Notes under the pieces: generated by a model
Told to the model about the DNA's origin: nothing
What the model saw: the letters and a program-made list of their open reading frames with translations, nothing else
Database searches by the model: none
Shown: piece by piece, positions 7,727-16,710 of the stretch
Position numbering within the stretch: the stretch's first letter is position 1
Layout of the letters: each line of letters starts with the position of its first letter
Translations under genes and position numbers: made by a program
Assembly (NCBI GenBank): GCA_024398615.1
Contig: JAKSIU010000017.1
Coordinates: 1 to 50,882 of the forward strand
DNA: 50,882 nt
Reading direction: 5' to 3'
Source of the DNA: Bacteroidaceae bacterium
Lineage (GTDB): Bacteria; Bacteroidota; Bacteroidia; Bacteroidales; Bacteroidaceae

Positions 7727-9157
7727 TGCCCCGTCTGTTTTCACGCTGACGGTGCGTACCGGCCGCAGGTGGTAGTTCGCGGTTTTTGCACCTGCATTTG
7801 TGACATTGAGTGAGGCACTTTTGAAACAGAATGTGCGTGTGGCCCGTTCGCACAGATATCGTACGTTGTCACTTCCGTCAACGGTTTCAATTCCAACTCC
7901 TCCGGCCTTTACGATAGCTGCGTTCAGAATGGACAGGGATGTGCTGCCTGTTCCGTTGCTGTCATCATTATATGCCGCCTTGAGCTGCCGGGCCTGGGTT
8001 TCTGTCGGAATGTCCCATCCGTCCATTCCGTATTCTATATAGCCATGTGCCGCTTCGGCGGCCATATCCGGTGTCGACTCATTGCCCGCCGATGTCATCT
8101 TGTCCCAGTCATCGAGGCTTATCAACAGCAGTGTGGCCTGTTTCATTCCGGCAATCTCCGACTCATCAGATACAGGATTACCGTCTGCATCATAGACCAG
8201 AGCGACTATATGACCGTTCCATTCACTTGTCGGAGTGGGTATCCGGTTGACGGAAACGGGGTTGTCATCTCCGGTATCGGAGTCTCCGCCTTCATCAGTT
8301 CCGATAATTCCGCTTTCTGATATTCTTGGGCCGAACTGGAATGTCATGTTTTCCGGAGTGTTCCATGATGCCTGTCCGATATGCCCTTCAATCAGGAAAT
8401 CCCCATCGGCAAAAGTTCCGGTTATGTGATACGGAGTGCCTGCCTTGAATGGCTGGTTCGTGCTGACTGCAGTGATGCATTCCGTGTCCCCCTTTATCAG
8501 ACGCACATTGAATTCCTGCTTGTCTTTGGTGCCGGGAAATACATGAAACGGGTCACAGGTCCAGACCTCTCCTCTTTTTTCAAGTCCGATGGAGACTGTA
8601 CCGCCGGTTTCAATGTTGCCTGACATTGACAGTCCTGTCCCCATGTCGGGAAAGGACAGCATGACGGAGTCATATTCTTCCGGGATGCCTGTCAGTTCAA
8701 CTGTCAGACATGTTACGGCGAACTGCATCTGCAGTGACAGAGTCGAAGTGGATTTTGAAGTGGTGACATCGGTCCGGGCCATTTCCAACGGTGAAATGGC
8801 CCATCCTTCGTTTCCTGTCATTCTGATGACGGATTCATGTGAAACATCCTTTGGAATGGAGTAGCAGGTTCCACTGGTTGCAATGGCAGTAATATGGTAC
8901 TGTTTCCCCAGTTCAAGATTGAGGCGGTAATCGCTGTCCGCATCAGTACGGGCTACGCATGTGCCGTCCATGTCAAATGCGAACACCTGTGTCTGAAGGT
9001 CTTTACTGCCAGTGGCGCTTCTGGTAATGACGTTCAGGCACGATGTTTCTGATTCCGTTTCCGTAATGTCAAATGTGCTGTTGTCGCACGAACTCATAAA
9101 TACCGATAATAAGGCTGCGGTCGGAAGGAGCGTCTTCACGGTTCGGCATGTTTTCAT
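7721..9157 (-). CDS. Fimbrillin-like lipoprotein with C-terminal FISUMP-like domain
   Basis: 478 residues. A lipoprotein signal ends at Cys24 (MSSC, then DNS), so the protein should be anchored in the outer membrane. Residues about 40-260 have the beta-rich pattern of FimB/Mfa2-type fimbrillin-like proteins ([36 protein letters not shown]). An acidic Gly/Asp linker (about 285-300) leads to a C-terminal domain with [13 protein letters not shown] and YHLRPVRTV that resembles FISUMP. It is on the opposite strand inside the sugar cluster and overlaps the kinase fusion by 6 bases. Upstream, 9209-9201 holds a weak -7-like box (TAGCTTAGC). The family assignment is approximate. Confidence 0.68.
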   Translation of the reverse strand: MKTCRTVKTLLPTAALLSVFMSSCDNSTFDITETESETSCLNVITRSATGSKDLQTQVFAFDMDGTCVARTDADSDYRLNLELGKQYHITAIATSGTCYSIPKDVSHESVIRMTGNEGWAISPLEMARTDVTTSKSTSTLSLQMQFAVTCLTVELTGIPEEYDSVMLSFPDMGTGLSMSGNIETGGTVSIGLEKRGEVWTCDPFHVFPGTKDKQEFNVRLIKGDTECITAVSTNQPFKAGTPYHITGTFADGDFLIEGHIGQASWNTPENMTFQFGPRISESGIIGTDEGGDSDTGDDNPVSVNRIPTPTSEWNGHIVALVYDADGNPVSDESEIAGMKQATLLLISLDDWDKMTSAGNESTPDMAAEAAHGYIEYGMDGWDIPTETQARQLKAAYNDDSNGTGSTSLSILNAAIVKAGGVGIETVDGSDNVRYLCERATRTFCFKSASLNVTNAGAKTANYHLRPVRTVSVKTDGAS

Positions 9158-9285
9158 AGGCTTGTGTTATGATATTGAATTGATGAATGTGTTTTCGGGC
9201 GCTAAGCTACCGTTTTACCGTATTAGCCATTATATGCAAACCGCAAATTTTCAGGTTCAGATAACAGTTTGCCATTTATTTGACC

Positions 9286-9294
9286 TACTTTTAC
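9286..9294 (+). promoter_or_regulatory. -7-like box (TACTTTTAC) before the aminotransferase
   Basis: One mismatch to TAnnTTTGC, 8 bases before the ATG at 9303. No well-spaced TTG is visible. The box favours 9303 over an earlier in-frame start at 9012, which would run through the divergent lipoprotein gene. Confidence 0.35.
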
Positions 9295-9302
9295 AACCAA
9301 TC

Positions 9303-10460
9303 ATGAGACAAGTGCCTTTTTTAAGTCTTAAGGATGTGACGGCTCTGCATGAGGCCGACATCAACGCTGCCGTCACTCGTGTCACCAACAGCGGATGGTA
9401 TCTGCGCGGTGCTGAGAACGAACGTTTTGAAAGCGATTTCTCTTCATATGTGGGAACCGCTTTTACTGTCGGGTGCGCAAACGGTCTGGATGCTTTGACG
9501 CTGATTTTCCGTGCATACATTGAAATGGGGCTGATGAAACGGGGTGACGAGGTCATCGTGCCGGCTAACACTTTCATTGCTACGGTTCTTGCCATTACTG
9601 AAAACGGTCTTGTGCCTGTCCTTGTCGAACCGAAGGCCGATACACTTGAAATTGACGAAGACAGAATAGAAGAGGCGATCACCGGACGTACCGTGGCAAT
9701 TGCAATTGTCCATCTTTACGGAAGGAACGCATATACTTCAAAAATAGGGGAGATCTGCAGCAGGTACAATCTTAAGCTTGTTGAAGACTGTGCCCAGAGC
9801 CATGGTTGCAGAACGGTATATACTGACTGTTCGGGCAATAAGCTAGAAAAGGTTACGGGCTCGATAGGTCATGCTGCTGCACACAGCTTTTATCCGGGAA
9901 AGAATCTTGGAGCATTGGGTGATGGCGGTGCCGTAACTACCGATGACCCTGAACTGGCTTCGGTTGTCCGTTCTCTTGCCAATTACGGGAGCAGCCGGAA
10001 ATATGTGTCTGATTTCTGTGGACGTAACTCCCGTCTTGATGAAATTCAGGCAGCAGTGCTTGATGTAAAATTGAAATACCTTGATGAGGACAATGCACAT
10101 CGTCAGACAATTGCAGGTTTCTATTATGACAATTTGCCCGGTGGTCTGATAAGACTTCCTCTCCGAATGCCTGACGAATCAAATGTCTATCACCTGTTTC
10201 CTATCCTGGTTGGCGGTGGCCGGCGTGATGCATTGGCCGAATACCTGAAACGCAATGGTGTGGAAACGCTGGTGCATTACCCCATTCCTCCTCATCTTCA
10301 GGAATGCTATAGAGGCAGGGGCATATTGAAAATACCATATCATGATGGGCTTCCGATAACCGAATCAATTGCCGTAGAAGAACTCAGTCTGCCAATAGGG
10401 CCTGCCATTACCGTTGATGATGCGGAATATGTAGCTGGACTGATACGTTCATTCGTGTAA
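9303..10460 (+). CDS. DegT/DnrJ/EryC1/StrS-family PLP-dependent sugar aminotransferase
   Basis: 385 residues, the family length. It begins [16 protein letters not shown] and shows the family signs [30 protein letters not shown] (the PLP-contacting aspartate), and [17 protein letters not shown], in which the lysine forms the PLP Schiff base. The last third has [11 protein letters not shown], also typical. Relatives such as FdtB, QdtB and WecE transfer an amino group to a keto sugar nucleotide; with the cupin at 4875 the set resembles an fdtA/fdtB pair, although the two are separated by three genes. Start chosen at 9303 because residues before it lie in the divergent promoter area and match nothing. 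Confidence 0.88.
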   Translation: MRQVPFLSLKDVTALHEADINAAVTRVTNSGWYLRGAENERFESDFSSYVGTAFTVGCANGLDALTLIFRAYIEMGLMKRGDEVIVPANTFIATVLAITENGLVPVLVEPKADTLEIDEDRIEEAITGRTVAIAIVHLYGRNAYTSKIGEICSRYNLKLVEDCAQSHGCRTVYTDCSGNKLEKVTGSIGHAAAHSFYPGKNLGALGDGGAVTTDDPELASVVRSLANYGSSRKYVSDFCGRNSRLDEIQAAVLDVKLKYLDEDNAHRQTIAGFYYDNLPGGLIRLPLRMPDESNVYHLFPILVGGGRRDALAEYLKRNGVETLVHYPIPPHLQECYRGRGILKIPYHDGLPITESIAVEELSLPIGPAITVDDAEYVAGLIRSFV

Positions 10461-10502
10461 TTGTCAAGTTCTTGTCATGTTTTCAAAATATTGAGGAAAT
10501 AA

Positions 10503-10520
10503 ATTGCCAAGCTTGACAAT
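10503..10520. promoter_or_regulatory. Candidate operator palindrome in the gmd promoter
   Basis: ATTGCCAAGCTTGACAAT is an 18-bp near-perfect palindrome (one mismatched pair). It fills the spacer between the -33 TTG (10504-10506) and the -7 box (10527-10535). Its 14-bp core, TGCCAA-GC-TTGACA, has the size expected for a Cro/C1-type dimer site. Extra half-sites TTGTCA occur 11 bases apart at 10461 and 10472. Autoregulation by the HTH domain of the gene itself is an inference. Confidence 0.5.
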
Positions 10521-10535
10521 ATTGCCGAACTTTGC
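10504..10535 (+). promoter_or_regulatory. Promoter of the HTH-gmd gene
   Basis: TTG at 10504-10506, a 20-base spacer and GAACTTTGC at 10527-10535 (one mismatch to TAnnTTTGC). The expected transcription start is near 10541, followed by a short leader ending TAAGGT before the ATG at 10553. Confidence 0.5.
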
Positions 10536-10552
10536 AGTATTATTTCTAAGGT

Positions 10553-11896
10553 ATGAAAGATTCTGCAATTATCGAAAATCTCAAGCAGATAATGTCCCAA
10601 AGGGGAATTTCCCAGCGTGATCTGGCTAAAATGCTTGACAAGGACGAGACGGCTGTCAGCCGTTGGTTTAATGGTAAAGTAGGCATAAGTGAAGCGAGTT
10701 TGGCTCAAATCGAGTCTGTACTTGCTGTCAAACTTGACAAAAAGAGCGCTTCGTCAAAGACTAAAGTGGCTCTGATTTCGGGTATTACAGGTCAGGATGG
10801 AAGCTTCCTTGCCGAGTTCCTGCTTGAGAAGGGATATGAGGTCCACGGAATAATGCGCCGCAGTTCCAGTTTCAATACCGGTCGTATAGAGCATCTGTAT
10901 CTTGACGAGTGGGTACGTGACATGAAACGCAAGCGTACCATCAATCTTCATTACGGAGATATGACCGACTCGTCCAGTCTGGTCAGGATAATCCAGATGG
11001 TCCAACCCGATGAGATATACAATCTGGCGGCGCAGAGTCACGTGAAGGTGTCTTTTGATTGTCCTGAATATACAGCCGAAGCCGATGCGGTTGGTACGCT
11101 TCGACTTCTTGAGGCTGTCCGTATTCTCGGAATGGAGAAGAAGACAAGAATCTACCAGGCATCGACTTCTGAACTGTTCGGCAAGGTGCAGGAGGTTCCG
11201 CAGAAGGAAACCACACCGTTCTATCCGCGCAGTCCGTACGGAGTGGCAAAGCAGTACGCCTTCTGGATATGTAAGAATTACCGTGAGGCATACGGCATGT
11301 ATGCAGTGAATGGAATACTTTTCAATCATGAGAGCGAACGCCGCGGTGAGACATTCGTAACGCGAAAGATTACAATAGCTGCATCGCGCATTGCACAGGG
11401 TCTTCAGGACAAACTGTATCTTGGTAATCTCAACGCACTGCGTGACTGGGGTTACGCGAAGGATTACGTAGAGTGCATGTGGCTCATAATGCAGCAGGAC
11501 AAGCCCGATGACTTTGTGATTGCGACCGGCGAATACCATACCGTCCGTGAATTTGCAGGACTGGCGTTTGCTGAAATCGGAATCAGGATAGGATGGGAAG
11601 GCCAGGGGGTAAACGAGAAGGGCGTATGCGTCGGCATTGATGCCGATGCCGCCCGTAAGGCAGGCGTTCTCAACGCGAAATCGCTTATCGGAAAGACACT
11701 GGTGGAGGTCGATCCGAAATATTTCCGTCCATCGGAAGTCGAACAGCTTCTTGGCGATCCGACTAAGGCACGTACCGTCCTTGGCTGGAATCCGCAGAAG
11801 ACATCGTTCAATGAACTGGTTGGAATAATGATGCGTCATGATATGAGATTCGTGCGCAAACTCAAGGTGAAATCCGATATTGACAGTCTGGAATGA
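10553..11896 (+). CDS. gmd: GDP-mannose 4,6-dehydratase with N-terminal XRE helix-turn-helix domain
   Basis: 447 residues; ordinary Gmd is about 350-380. Residues 5-62 are a Cro/C1-type [23 protein letters not shown], then FNGK and a further helix, followed by a short Lys/Ser linker (63-70). Residues 71-447 are a full Gmd: NADP loop GITGQDG (77-83), predicted catalytic Thr205, Glu207, Tyr229 and Lys233 (STSEL, SPYGVAK), and [11 protein letters not shown]. It converts GDP-mannose to GDP-4-keto-6-deoxymannose, the substrate of Fcl encoded next with a 3-base overlap. The frame is open throughout and no ATG lies between the two parts (only a GTG at Val72), so the HTH must be translated with the enzyme. 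Its own promoter contains a palindrome, suggesting self-regulation. Confidence 0.92.
   Translation: MKDSAIIENLKQIMSQRGISQRDLAKMLDKDETAVSRWFNGKVGISEASLAQIESVLAVKLDKKSASSKTKVALISGITGQDGSFLAEFLLEKGYEVHGIMRRSSSFNTGRIEHLYLDEWVRDMKRKRTINLHYGDMTDSSSLVRIIQMVQPDEIYNLAAQSHVKVSFDCPEYTAEADAVGTLRLLEAVRILGMEKKTRIYQASTSELFGKVQEVPQKETTPFYPRSPYGVAKQYAFWICKNYREAYGMYAVNGILFNHESERRGETFVTRKITIAASRIAQGLQDKLYLGNLNALRDWGYAKDYVECMWLIMQQDKPDDFVIATGEYHTVREFAGLAFAEIGIRIGWEGQGVNEKGVCVGIDADAARKAGVLNAKSLIGKTLVEVDPKYFRPSEVEQLLGDPTKARTVLGWNPQKTSFNELVGIMMRHDMRFVRKLKVKSDIDSLE
10726..10739. promoter_or_regulatory. Second palindrome of the same design inside gmd
   Basis: TGTCAA-AC-TTGACA is a perfect 6-bp inverted repeat with a 2-bp centre, the same layout as the promoter core at 10505-10518. 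It sits in the DNA encoding the end of the HTH domain. It may be a second binding site or a coincidence of coding sequence. Confidence 0.3.
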
Positions 11897-12837
11897 TGGA
11901 AAAGACATCGAAGATTTTTGTTGCAGGGCACCGCGGAATGGTAGGCAGTGCCATAGTACGTGAACTTCAGCGTCAGGGCTATGGGAATATTGTAACCCGT
12001 ACGCACAAGGAACTTGATCTGACCTGCCAGGCGGCTGTTAATGATTTCTTTGCAACGGAAAAGCCGGAATATGTTTTCATGCCGGCCGGCAAGGTGGGTG
12101 GAATAGTGGCGAACCGCAATGATAAGGCAGGTTTTCTTTATGAAAACGAAATGATGGCACTCAATACCATACATGCCGCATGGGTGAATGGTGTCAGGAA
12201 GTTCGAGTATCTTGGGTCATCATGCATCTATCCACGTATGGCTGAACAGCCCATGACCGAGGACTGCCTTCTGACCAGTGCGCTTGAGGAAACGAATGAA
12301 GGTTACGCTCTTGCCAAGATAAGCGGTCTCAAGTATTGTGAATATCTGAACCGCCAGTATGGTGTACCCTACATCTCGCTCATGCCGACGAACCTGTATG
12401 GTCCGAATGACAATTACCATCCGGAGCACAGTCATGTATTGCCGGCTCTGATACGTCGCTTCCATGAGGCCAAGGAAGCAGGTCTTGAGTCAGTTACCTG
12501 TTGGGGTGACGGTTCTCCGTTGCGTGAATTCCTTTATGTTGACGATCTGGCCAATCTTTGCGTATTCCTCATGAACAGCTATGATGGCGCTGAGACCGTT
12601 AATGCAGGTACAGGCAAAGAACTGACAATAAAGGAGCTGACGGAGATGGTTGCCCGTGTCATCGGCTATGAGGGAAGGATAGAGTGGGACACTTCCCGTC
12701 CGAACGGGACTCCCCGGAAACTGCTTGATGTAAGCAAGGCGGCCGGACTGGGATGGACGTATAGGACTGAACTTGAAGACGGAATCCGTCTTGCCTATCA
12801 GGATTTCCTGAATAATCCTATCAGGGCCGAGAGATAA
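11893..12837 (+). CDS. fcl: GDP-L-fucose synthase
   Basis: 314 residues, the length of WcaG/Fcl. The NADP loop is [11 protein letters not shown] (11-21); the SDR catalytic residues are Ser110 (SSCIYP), Tyr138 and Lys142 ([10 protein letters not shown]); [19 protein letters not shown] is the family signature. It carries out the 3,5-epimerisation and 4-reduction of the Gmd product to GDP-L-fucose. It overlaps the gmd stop (two ATGs, 11893 and 11896; either may be used), so the pair is translationally coupled. GDP-fucose would feed capsule, O-antigen or protein O-glycosylation, all common in Bacteroidales. Confidence 0.95.
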   Translation: MMEKTSKIFVAGHRGMVGSAIVRELQRQGYGNIVTRTHKELDLTCQAAVNDFFATEKPEYVFMPAGKVGGIVANRNDKAGFLYENEMMALNTIHAAWVNGVRKFEYLGSSCIYPRMAEQPMTEDCLLTSALEETNEGYALAKISGLKYCEYLNRQYGVPYISLMPTNLYGPNDNYHPEHSHVLPALIRRFHEAKEAGLESVTCWGDGSPLREFLYVDDLANLCVFLMNSYDGAETVNAGTGKELTIKELTEMVARVIGYEGRIEWDTSRPNGTPRKLLDVSKAAGLGWTYRTELEDGIRLAYQDFLNNPIRAER

Positions 12838-12883
12838 AAACAAAAATCTTATTGATAAAATGCCATGAACCGATTATTATTCC

Positions 12884-12892
12884 CATATTTGC
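12884..12892 (+). promoter_or_regulatory. -7-like box (CATATTTGC) before the FadL-like gene
   Basis: One mismatch to TAnnTTTGC, 62 bases before the ATG at 12954. No TTG at the right distance is seen. The leader after it is A/T-rich and ends AGATAAAAA before the ATG. Confidence 0.3.
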
Positions 12893-12953
12893 ACACGGAT
12901 ATATAGTAAACGCATATACAATATCAGCACACACAATTATAAACAGATAAAAA

Positions 12954-14456
12954 ATGAAGACAAGAAAATCAGCACTAGTTGCACTGTTTGTCCTGGCATC
13001 GGCCAACATGCTGGGCGGAGGACTGTTTACTAACACCAATCAGAATCCTATTTTCTTCCGTCAGCCCGCACAGAACGCCATAATCGGTGTGCAGGGAGCA
13101 TATTATGATCCCGCCGGTCTGGTGTTCATGAACGAGGGACTGCATTTCGGACTTGGCGAACAGATGGCGTTCCAGACGCGCACCATCACATCGTCATACG
13201 CTCCATTTGCGCTTAACCGTGAAAGCCTTGGACAGTCGGTCAATGAATACAAGGGCAGTACTTTTGCTCCGGTAATTCCGAGTCTGGACCTTGCCTACAA
13301 TAAGAACAGGTGGGCTGCTTCTTTGCATTTCGGTGTTGTTTCCGGAGGCGGTTCGTGTGCATTTGATGACGGTCTCGGTTCGTTCGAAGCACCAATGGCT
13401 TTGCTCCCTGCAGCAGTCAATACCCTTGCCGGCAGTCAGATTATGGGAGGATATCAGGCCGATATCAACTTCACCGGAAAGTCTTTCGGCTTTGGCGGTC
13501 AGTTCAACTATTCGTACAAGGTATTCGATGATGATTTTCTTAAATTGTCAGTTGCTGCAGGTATCAGACTGAACTATCTCAAGAACCAGTATGACGGAGG
13601 TATTTTCAATTATCAGCTGTACATGAATCAGATGCAGTCCCTTTTGCCGGCAGGCACTGCCCTGCAGGCTGTCCTCTCACAGATTCTTTCAGCTCAGATG
13701 CCCGCTCAGATGGCACAGCAGACGGCTCAGGGTATTGCACAGCAACTTGGCGCTGACAAGGAGGTTTCCTGCACTCAGACCGGTTTCGCATATACACCCG
13801 TTCTGAACGCCCATCTGCAGGCAGGAATAGTCGATCTGGCTGTCAAGTATGAGTTCCGTACCAATGTTACTCTCAAAAATGAGACAGACATCAACTCTAC
13901 CGGCATAGCAGCTTACGAGGACGGAGTGGAGTCCAGAGCCGATATGCCTGCTCTTCTGTCAACCGGCATTAATGTAAATTTCCTGCCGACTCTGCGTCTG
14001 GCAGCAGCCATGAACGTTTATTTTGACAAGGATGCCGATTATAACGGCCGTCAGGAACTGCTTGGTGGCAATACTCTTGAGTGGACTGCCGGTCTGGAAT
14101 ATGATCTTACTGACAAGCTGACGATGAGTCTCGGTACTCAGATTACCCGCTTTGACTTCGGTGAAAATAACGGCTATCTGACTGATTCCAGTTTCTCACT
14201 TCCGTCATGGTGCCTGGGTGGTGGTTTCCGCTACTGGTTCACTGACCGTCTGGCTATAGATCTTTCTGCATTCAACACCTTCTATGATGAAGCTGAAAAG
14301 TCATACACCGATTATGGCAATGCAGGAGCAACATACGCTCAGAAGCTTGAGGGAATACTTCCGGCACAGGCACTTGCAGCTCTGAAGGTTCCGGGAAATG
14401 ACTCGTTCAAACGTACATCACTGAACTTCGCTCTGGGTATTGTCTGGGATTTCTGA
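12954..14456 (+). CDS. FadL/TodX (OmpP1)-family outer-membrane channel
   Basis: 500 residues with a signal peptide (about 1-21). The mature start has the FadL-type plug pattern: FFRQPAQNAIIGVQGAYYDPAGLVFMNEGLHFGLG. The remainder alternates beta strands and ends SLNFALGIVWDF, a C-terminal aromatic residue typical of outer-membrane barrels. Relatives pass hydrophobic compounds such as fatty acids; no substrate can be read here. A Gln/Ala-rich segment (about 225-265, QMPAQMAQQTAQGIAQQLG) probably forms an extracellular loop. The 3' end overlaps the opposing ABC transporter gene by 39 bases. Confidence 0.85.
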   Translation: MKTRKSALVALFVLASANMLGGGLFTNTNQNPIFFRQPAQNAIIGVQGAYYDPAGLVFMNEGLHFGLGEQMAFQTRTITSSYAPFALNRESLGQSVNEYKGSTFAPVIPSLDLAYNKNRWAASLHFGVVSGGGSCAFDDGLGSFEAPMALLPAAVNTLAGSQIMGGYQADINFTGKSFGFGGQFNYSYKVFDDDFLKLSVAAGIRLNYLKNQYDGGIFNYQLYMNQMQSLLPAGTALQAVLSQILSAQMPAQMAQQTAQGIAQQLGADKEVSCTQTGFAYTPVLNAHLQAGIVDLAVKYEFRTNVTLKNETDINSTGIAAYEDGVESRADMPALLSTGINVNFLPTLRLAAAMNVYFDKDADYNGRQELLGGNTLEWTAGLEYDLTDKLTMSLGTQITRFDFGENNGYLTDSSFSLPSWCLGGGFRYWFTDRLAIDLSAFNTFYDEAEKSYTDYGNAGATYAQKLEGILPAQALAALKVPGNDSFKRTSLNFALGIVWDF

Positions 14457-16112
14457 TAAATCCAACACTCCGGTACACAGATTGAGAACACCTTTCCGAT
14501 GGGTAATGAAGATCACGGTCTGGCCGTGTTCATGAGCCCTGTCGGAAAGGTTTTTCAGTAACTGTTCCTCAGTTTCCATATCAAGGGCCGATGTGACTTC
14601 GTCCAGGAGCATGATTTTCCTTTCCCTGAGCAGGGAGCGTGCTATGGCAATGCGCTGTGCCTGGCCTTCGCTTAGTCCTGCACCGTCCTCTCCGCAGATG
14701 GTATCCAGCCCTTCTTCCCTTTCCAGAACAAAGTCCGCGCAGGCAGTATGCAGGGCCGCTTTCATCTGTTCCTCGCTGGCGTTCATATTGCCTAGCATAA
14801 GGTTGTATCGGACAGTACCGCTGAGCAGTGTATTTCCCTGAGGGACATATTCTATGTTACAGCGCGTTTCCGGGCCAGCCTGAACCTCCCTTCCATCCGG
14901 TTCGTAAAAGACAATCTTTCCGCTGTCGGGATGCAGCAGTGCCATGATGAGCCTGGTCATGGTTGTCTTGCCGGCCCCGGTTTCTCCGAGAACGGCAGTG
15001 AGTGAACCCGGCTTGAAATCAACATTCAGATTATTAAGAACAGGGGAATCGCCTTGGGCATATCTGAAAGTGACGTTGTCGAATCTGACACCCACGGGAA
15101 CGGAGTCTGAACCCAGCATTATGGAGTGTTCATCGGATTCAAGCGGCACCTGTTCCAGTTCGCGGATACGGTCGGTGGATACAAGTGCGCTGATAATCAC
15201 AGGCAGAAGATTGGCAATGGAGCGGAACGGGCCCTGTATCTGCCCTACCAACTGTACGAAAGCCATCATGGTTCCGTATGTGATGGCATGTGCATTGAGA
15301 CTGTACACGCCCCATACGAAAGTCACCAGATAACCTAATGCGAAACCAATTCCGGCGATGAGTGAACTTACGCTTGAGAATCTGGTCTTGCGACGTACCT
15401 TTTCAACCTGGATGTCCTGTGTGCTGGACAGATTGTCTACAATGAAATCAGTCTGTTCAAGAGACTTGATGAGCATGCGGTTCTGTATGTTCTCCTGCAT
15501 GATCATCTGTATGCGGCTCTCCGCATCGCGTATGTCACGCGACAGGGACATCATACGGCGGGCATAGAACCGGCTGAGAAGCAGGAAGACCGGTGCAATG
15601 AACACCATAATCAGCGCCAGACGGGGCTGGAGAGTGTAAAGATATATGAATGCTCCGACAAGACGGAACAGAACGCATAACAGCTGGGGAAGTGTGTCTG
15701 TTATTACGGTCGTAATCTGATTGGCATCCTGGATAAGGCGGTTCATGGTATCGCCTGAATGAAGGCTCTCACGTCCGGTCCAGGCACTTTTCATAATGCG
15801 GGTGAACGTTTTGAGTGTCATAAGGTTCTGGCTCTTGGCTCCAAGAAGCGACCGGACCCAGTTGCGTGCGTATCCAAGCAGGGAACCGCCAAGGACCGAT
15901 GCCACCAGAAATGCCACAGCTCTTGACAGGGCCATATCCCTGACTCCGGTTGCAACATCGACGCACAGTTTGGTGGACCAGATGAAACAGAAGTCAAGGA
16001 GTACCTGAACCAGTCCCATGAGGGTGTTCAGAACCGCCTTGGTCCGAATGCCTTCAGATGACTTCCATAGCCATTTCAGTCTTGGTATGAGCTTGTCCCG
16101 TTCAATCTTCAT
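14418..16112 (-). CDS. ABC exporter, fused membrane and ATPase domains
   Basis: 564 residues. Residues about 20-310 form a type-I exporter membrane domain with about six helices; residues about 345-555 form the ATPase: Walker A GETGAGKTT, signature LSEGQAQRIAIARSLLR (LSEGQ instead of LSGGQ), Walker B IMLLDEVTSALD, and the switch histidine in VIFITHRKG. It works as a dimer in the inner membrane; the substrate (lipid, peptide or drug) cannot be read. It lies 20 bases downstream of the CxxC lipoprotein gene on the same strand, at the end of the pyrE-argH group, and its 3' end overlaps the FadL-like gene. Confidence 0.88.
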   Translation of the reverse strand: MKIERDKLIPRLKWLWKSSEGIRTKAVLNTLMGLVQVLLDFCFIWSTKLCVDVATGVRDMALSRAVAFLVASVLGGSLLGYARNWVRSLLGAKSQNLMTLKTFTRIMKSAWTGRESLHSGDTMNRLIQDANQITTVITDTLPQLLCVLFRLVGAFIYLYTLQPRLALIMVFIAPVFLLLSRFYARRMMSLSRDIRDAESRIQMIMQENIQNRMLIKSLEQTDFIVDNLSSTQDIQVEKVRRKTRFSSVSSLIAGIGFALGYLVTFVWGVYSLNAHAITYGTMMAFVQLVGQIQGPFRSIANLLPVIISALVSTDRIRELEQVPLESDEHSIMLGSDSVPVGVRFDNVTFRYAQGDSPVLNNLNVDFKPGSLTAVLGETGAGKTTMTRLIMALLHPDSGKIVFYEPDGREVQAGPETRCNIEYVPQGNTLLSGTVRYNLMLGNMNASEEQMKAALHTACADFVLEREEGLDTICGEDGAGLSEGQAQRIAIARSLLRERKIMLLDEVTSALDMETEEQLLKNLSDRAHEHGQTVIFITHRKGVLNLCTGVLDLSEIPDNTQSEVQ

Positions 16113-16132
16113 GCTGTGACTCCAATTGGTAT

Positions 16133-16693
16133 TTACATATTGCTGATTCTCAATACGGTTCCTGACCTGCTTACCGGATATCGGTATAATGGCCGGGAAT
16201 CGCTGTCAGTGGGGAAACCGCTATTGTTGAGATCCCAGCTGTTCCCGCATTTCGGGCATGTTGCCATCCCGTTTATTCCAGCCTTGAGCCGTATGTCCGA
16301 TTTCTCGCATTGTGGACAGGCCATATCGTACGCCCAGACTTCCTGACTGTCATTGTTGAAGCAGGGCGTTCCCAACAGCAGCCCTCCCAGTCCAAGACTG
16401 TATGCCGAACCTTGTGCGTAGCTGAGCTCAAAGACAGTCTCGTGCCCGTCCGGATCTGATACACTCAGTTTCTCAAAAGTTCTGGAAACTGACAGGAAAC
16501 GTCCCGGAGTGCCCAACTGATTGTATGGTGCAATCTGGCAGTCACAAGAGAACAGTACAGGATATTTTTTTGAGAAGACCTTGTATGATCTGGCTTCGCA
16601 TCCTTGTAACATGAACATGGGCAGCATACCGGCCATTATTGTGAGCAGTATTGCTGACAATGTGTATCCTGTTCCAAAAATGGGCCTTTTCAT
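16133..16693 (-). CDS. Lipoprotein with two CxxC motifs (zinc-ribbon or Rieske-like fold)
   Basis: 186 residues. A lipoprotein signal ends at Cys32 (LQGC). The C-terminal part contains CPQC (Cys126/129) and CPKC (Cys146/149), 16 residues apart, followed by WDLNNSGFP. The spacing and the flanking beta pattern recall a Rieske fold, but the histidines of a true Rieske cluster are missing, so a Zn or other metal site is more likely. Conserved hypothetical of unknown role. Located 17 bases downstream of argH and 20 before the ABC exporter on the same strand, so probably one transcript. Confidence 0.7.
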   Translation of the reverse strand: MKRPIFGTGYTLSAILLTIMAGMLPMFMLQGCEARSYKVFSKKYPVLFSCDCQIAPYNQLGTPGRFLSVSRTFEKLSVSDPDGHETVFELSYAQGSAYSLGLGGLLLGTPCFNNDSQEVWAYDMACPQCEKSDIRLKAGINGMATCPKCGNSWDLNNSGFPTDSDSRPLYRYPVSRSGTVLRISNM

Positions 16694-16710
16694 CGGTTTT
16701 TTCCAGTTTA

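Noticed and set aside
9012-9302. N-terminal extension of the aminotransferase
   Set aside because: It would overlap the divergent lipoprotein gene and pass through the -7-like box; family members begin at MRQVPFLSL.
10453-10478. TTGTCAAGTT/TTGTCATGTT direct repeats as a classic sigma-70 -35 box
   Set aside because: Bacteroidetes promoters use the -33/-7 form; a better-fitting promoter lies at 10504-10535.
10754-11908. 384-residue open frame antisense to gmd
   Set aside because: It lies opposite a clear Gmd coding region; long antisense frames arise from codon bias. The translation is rich in Cys, His and Leu with no domain pattern.
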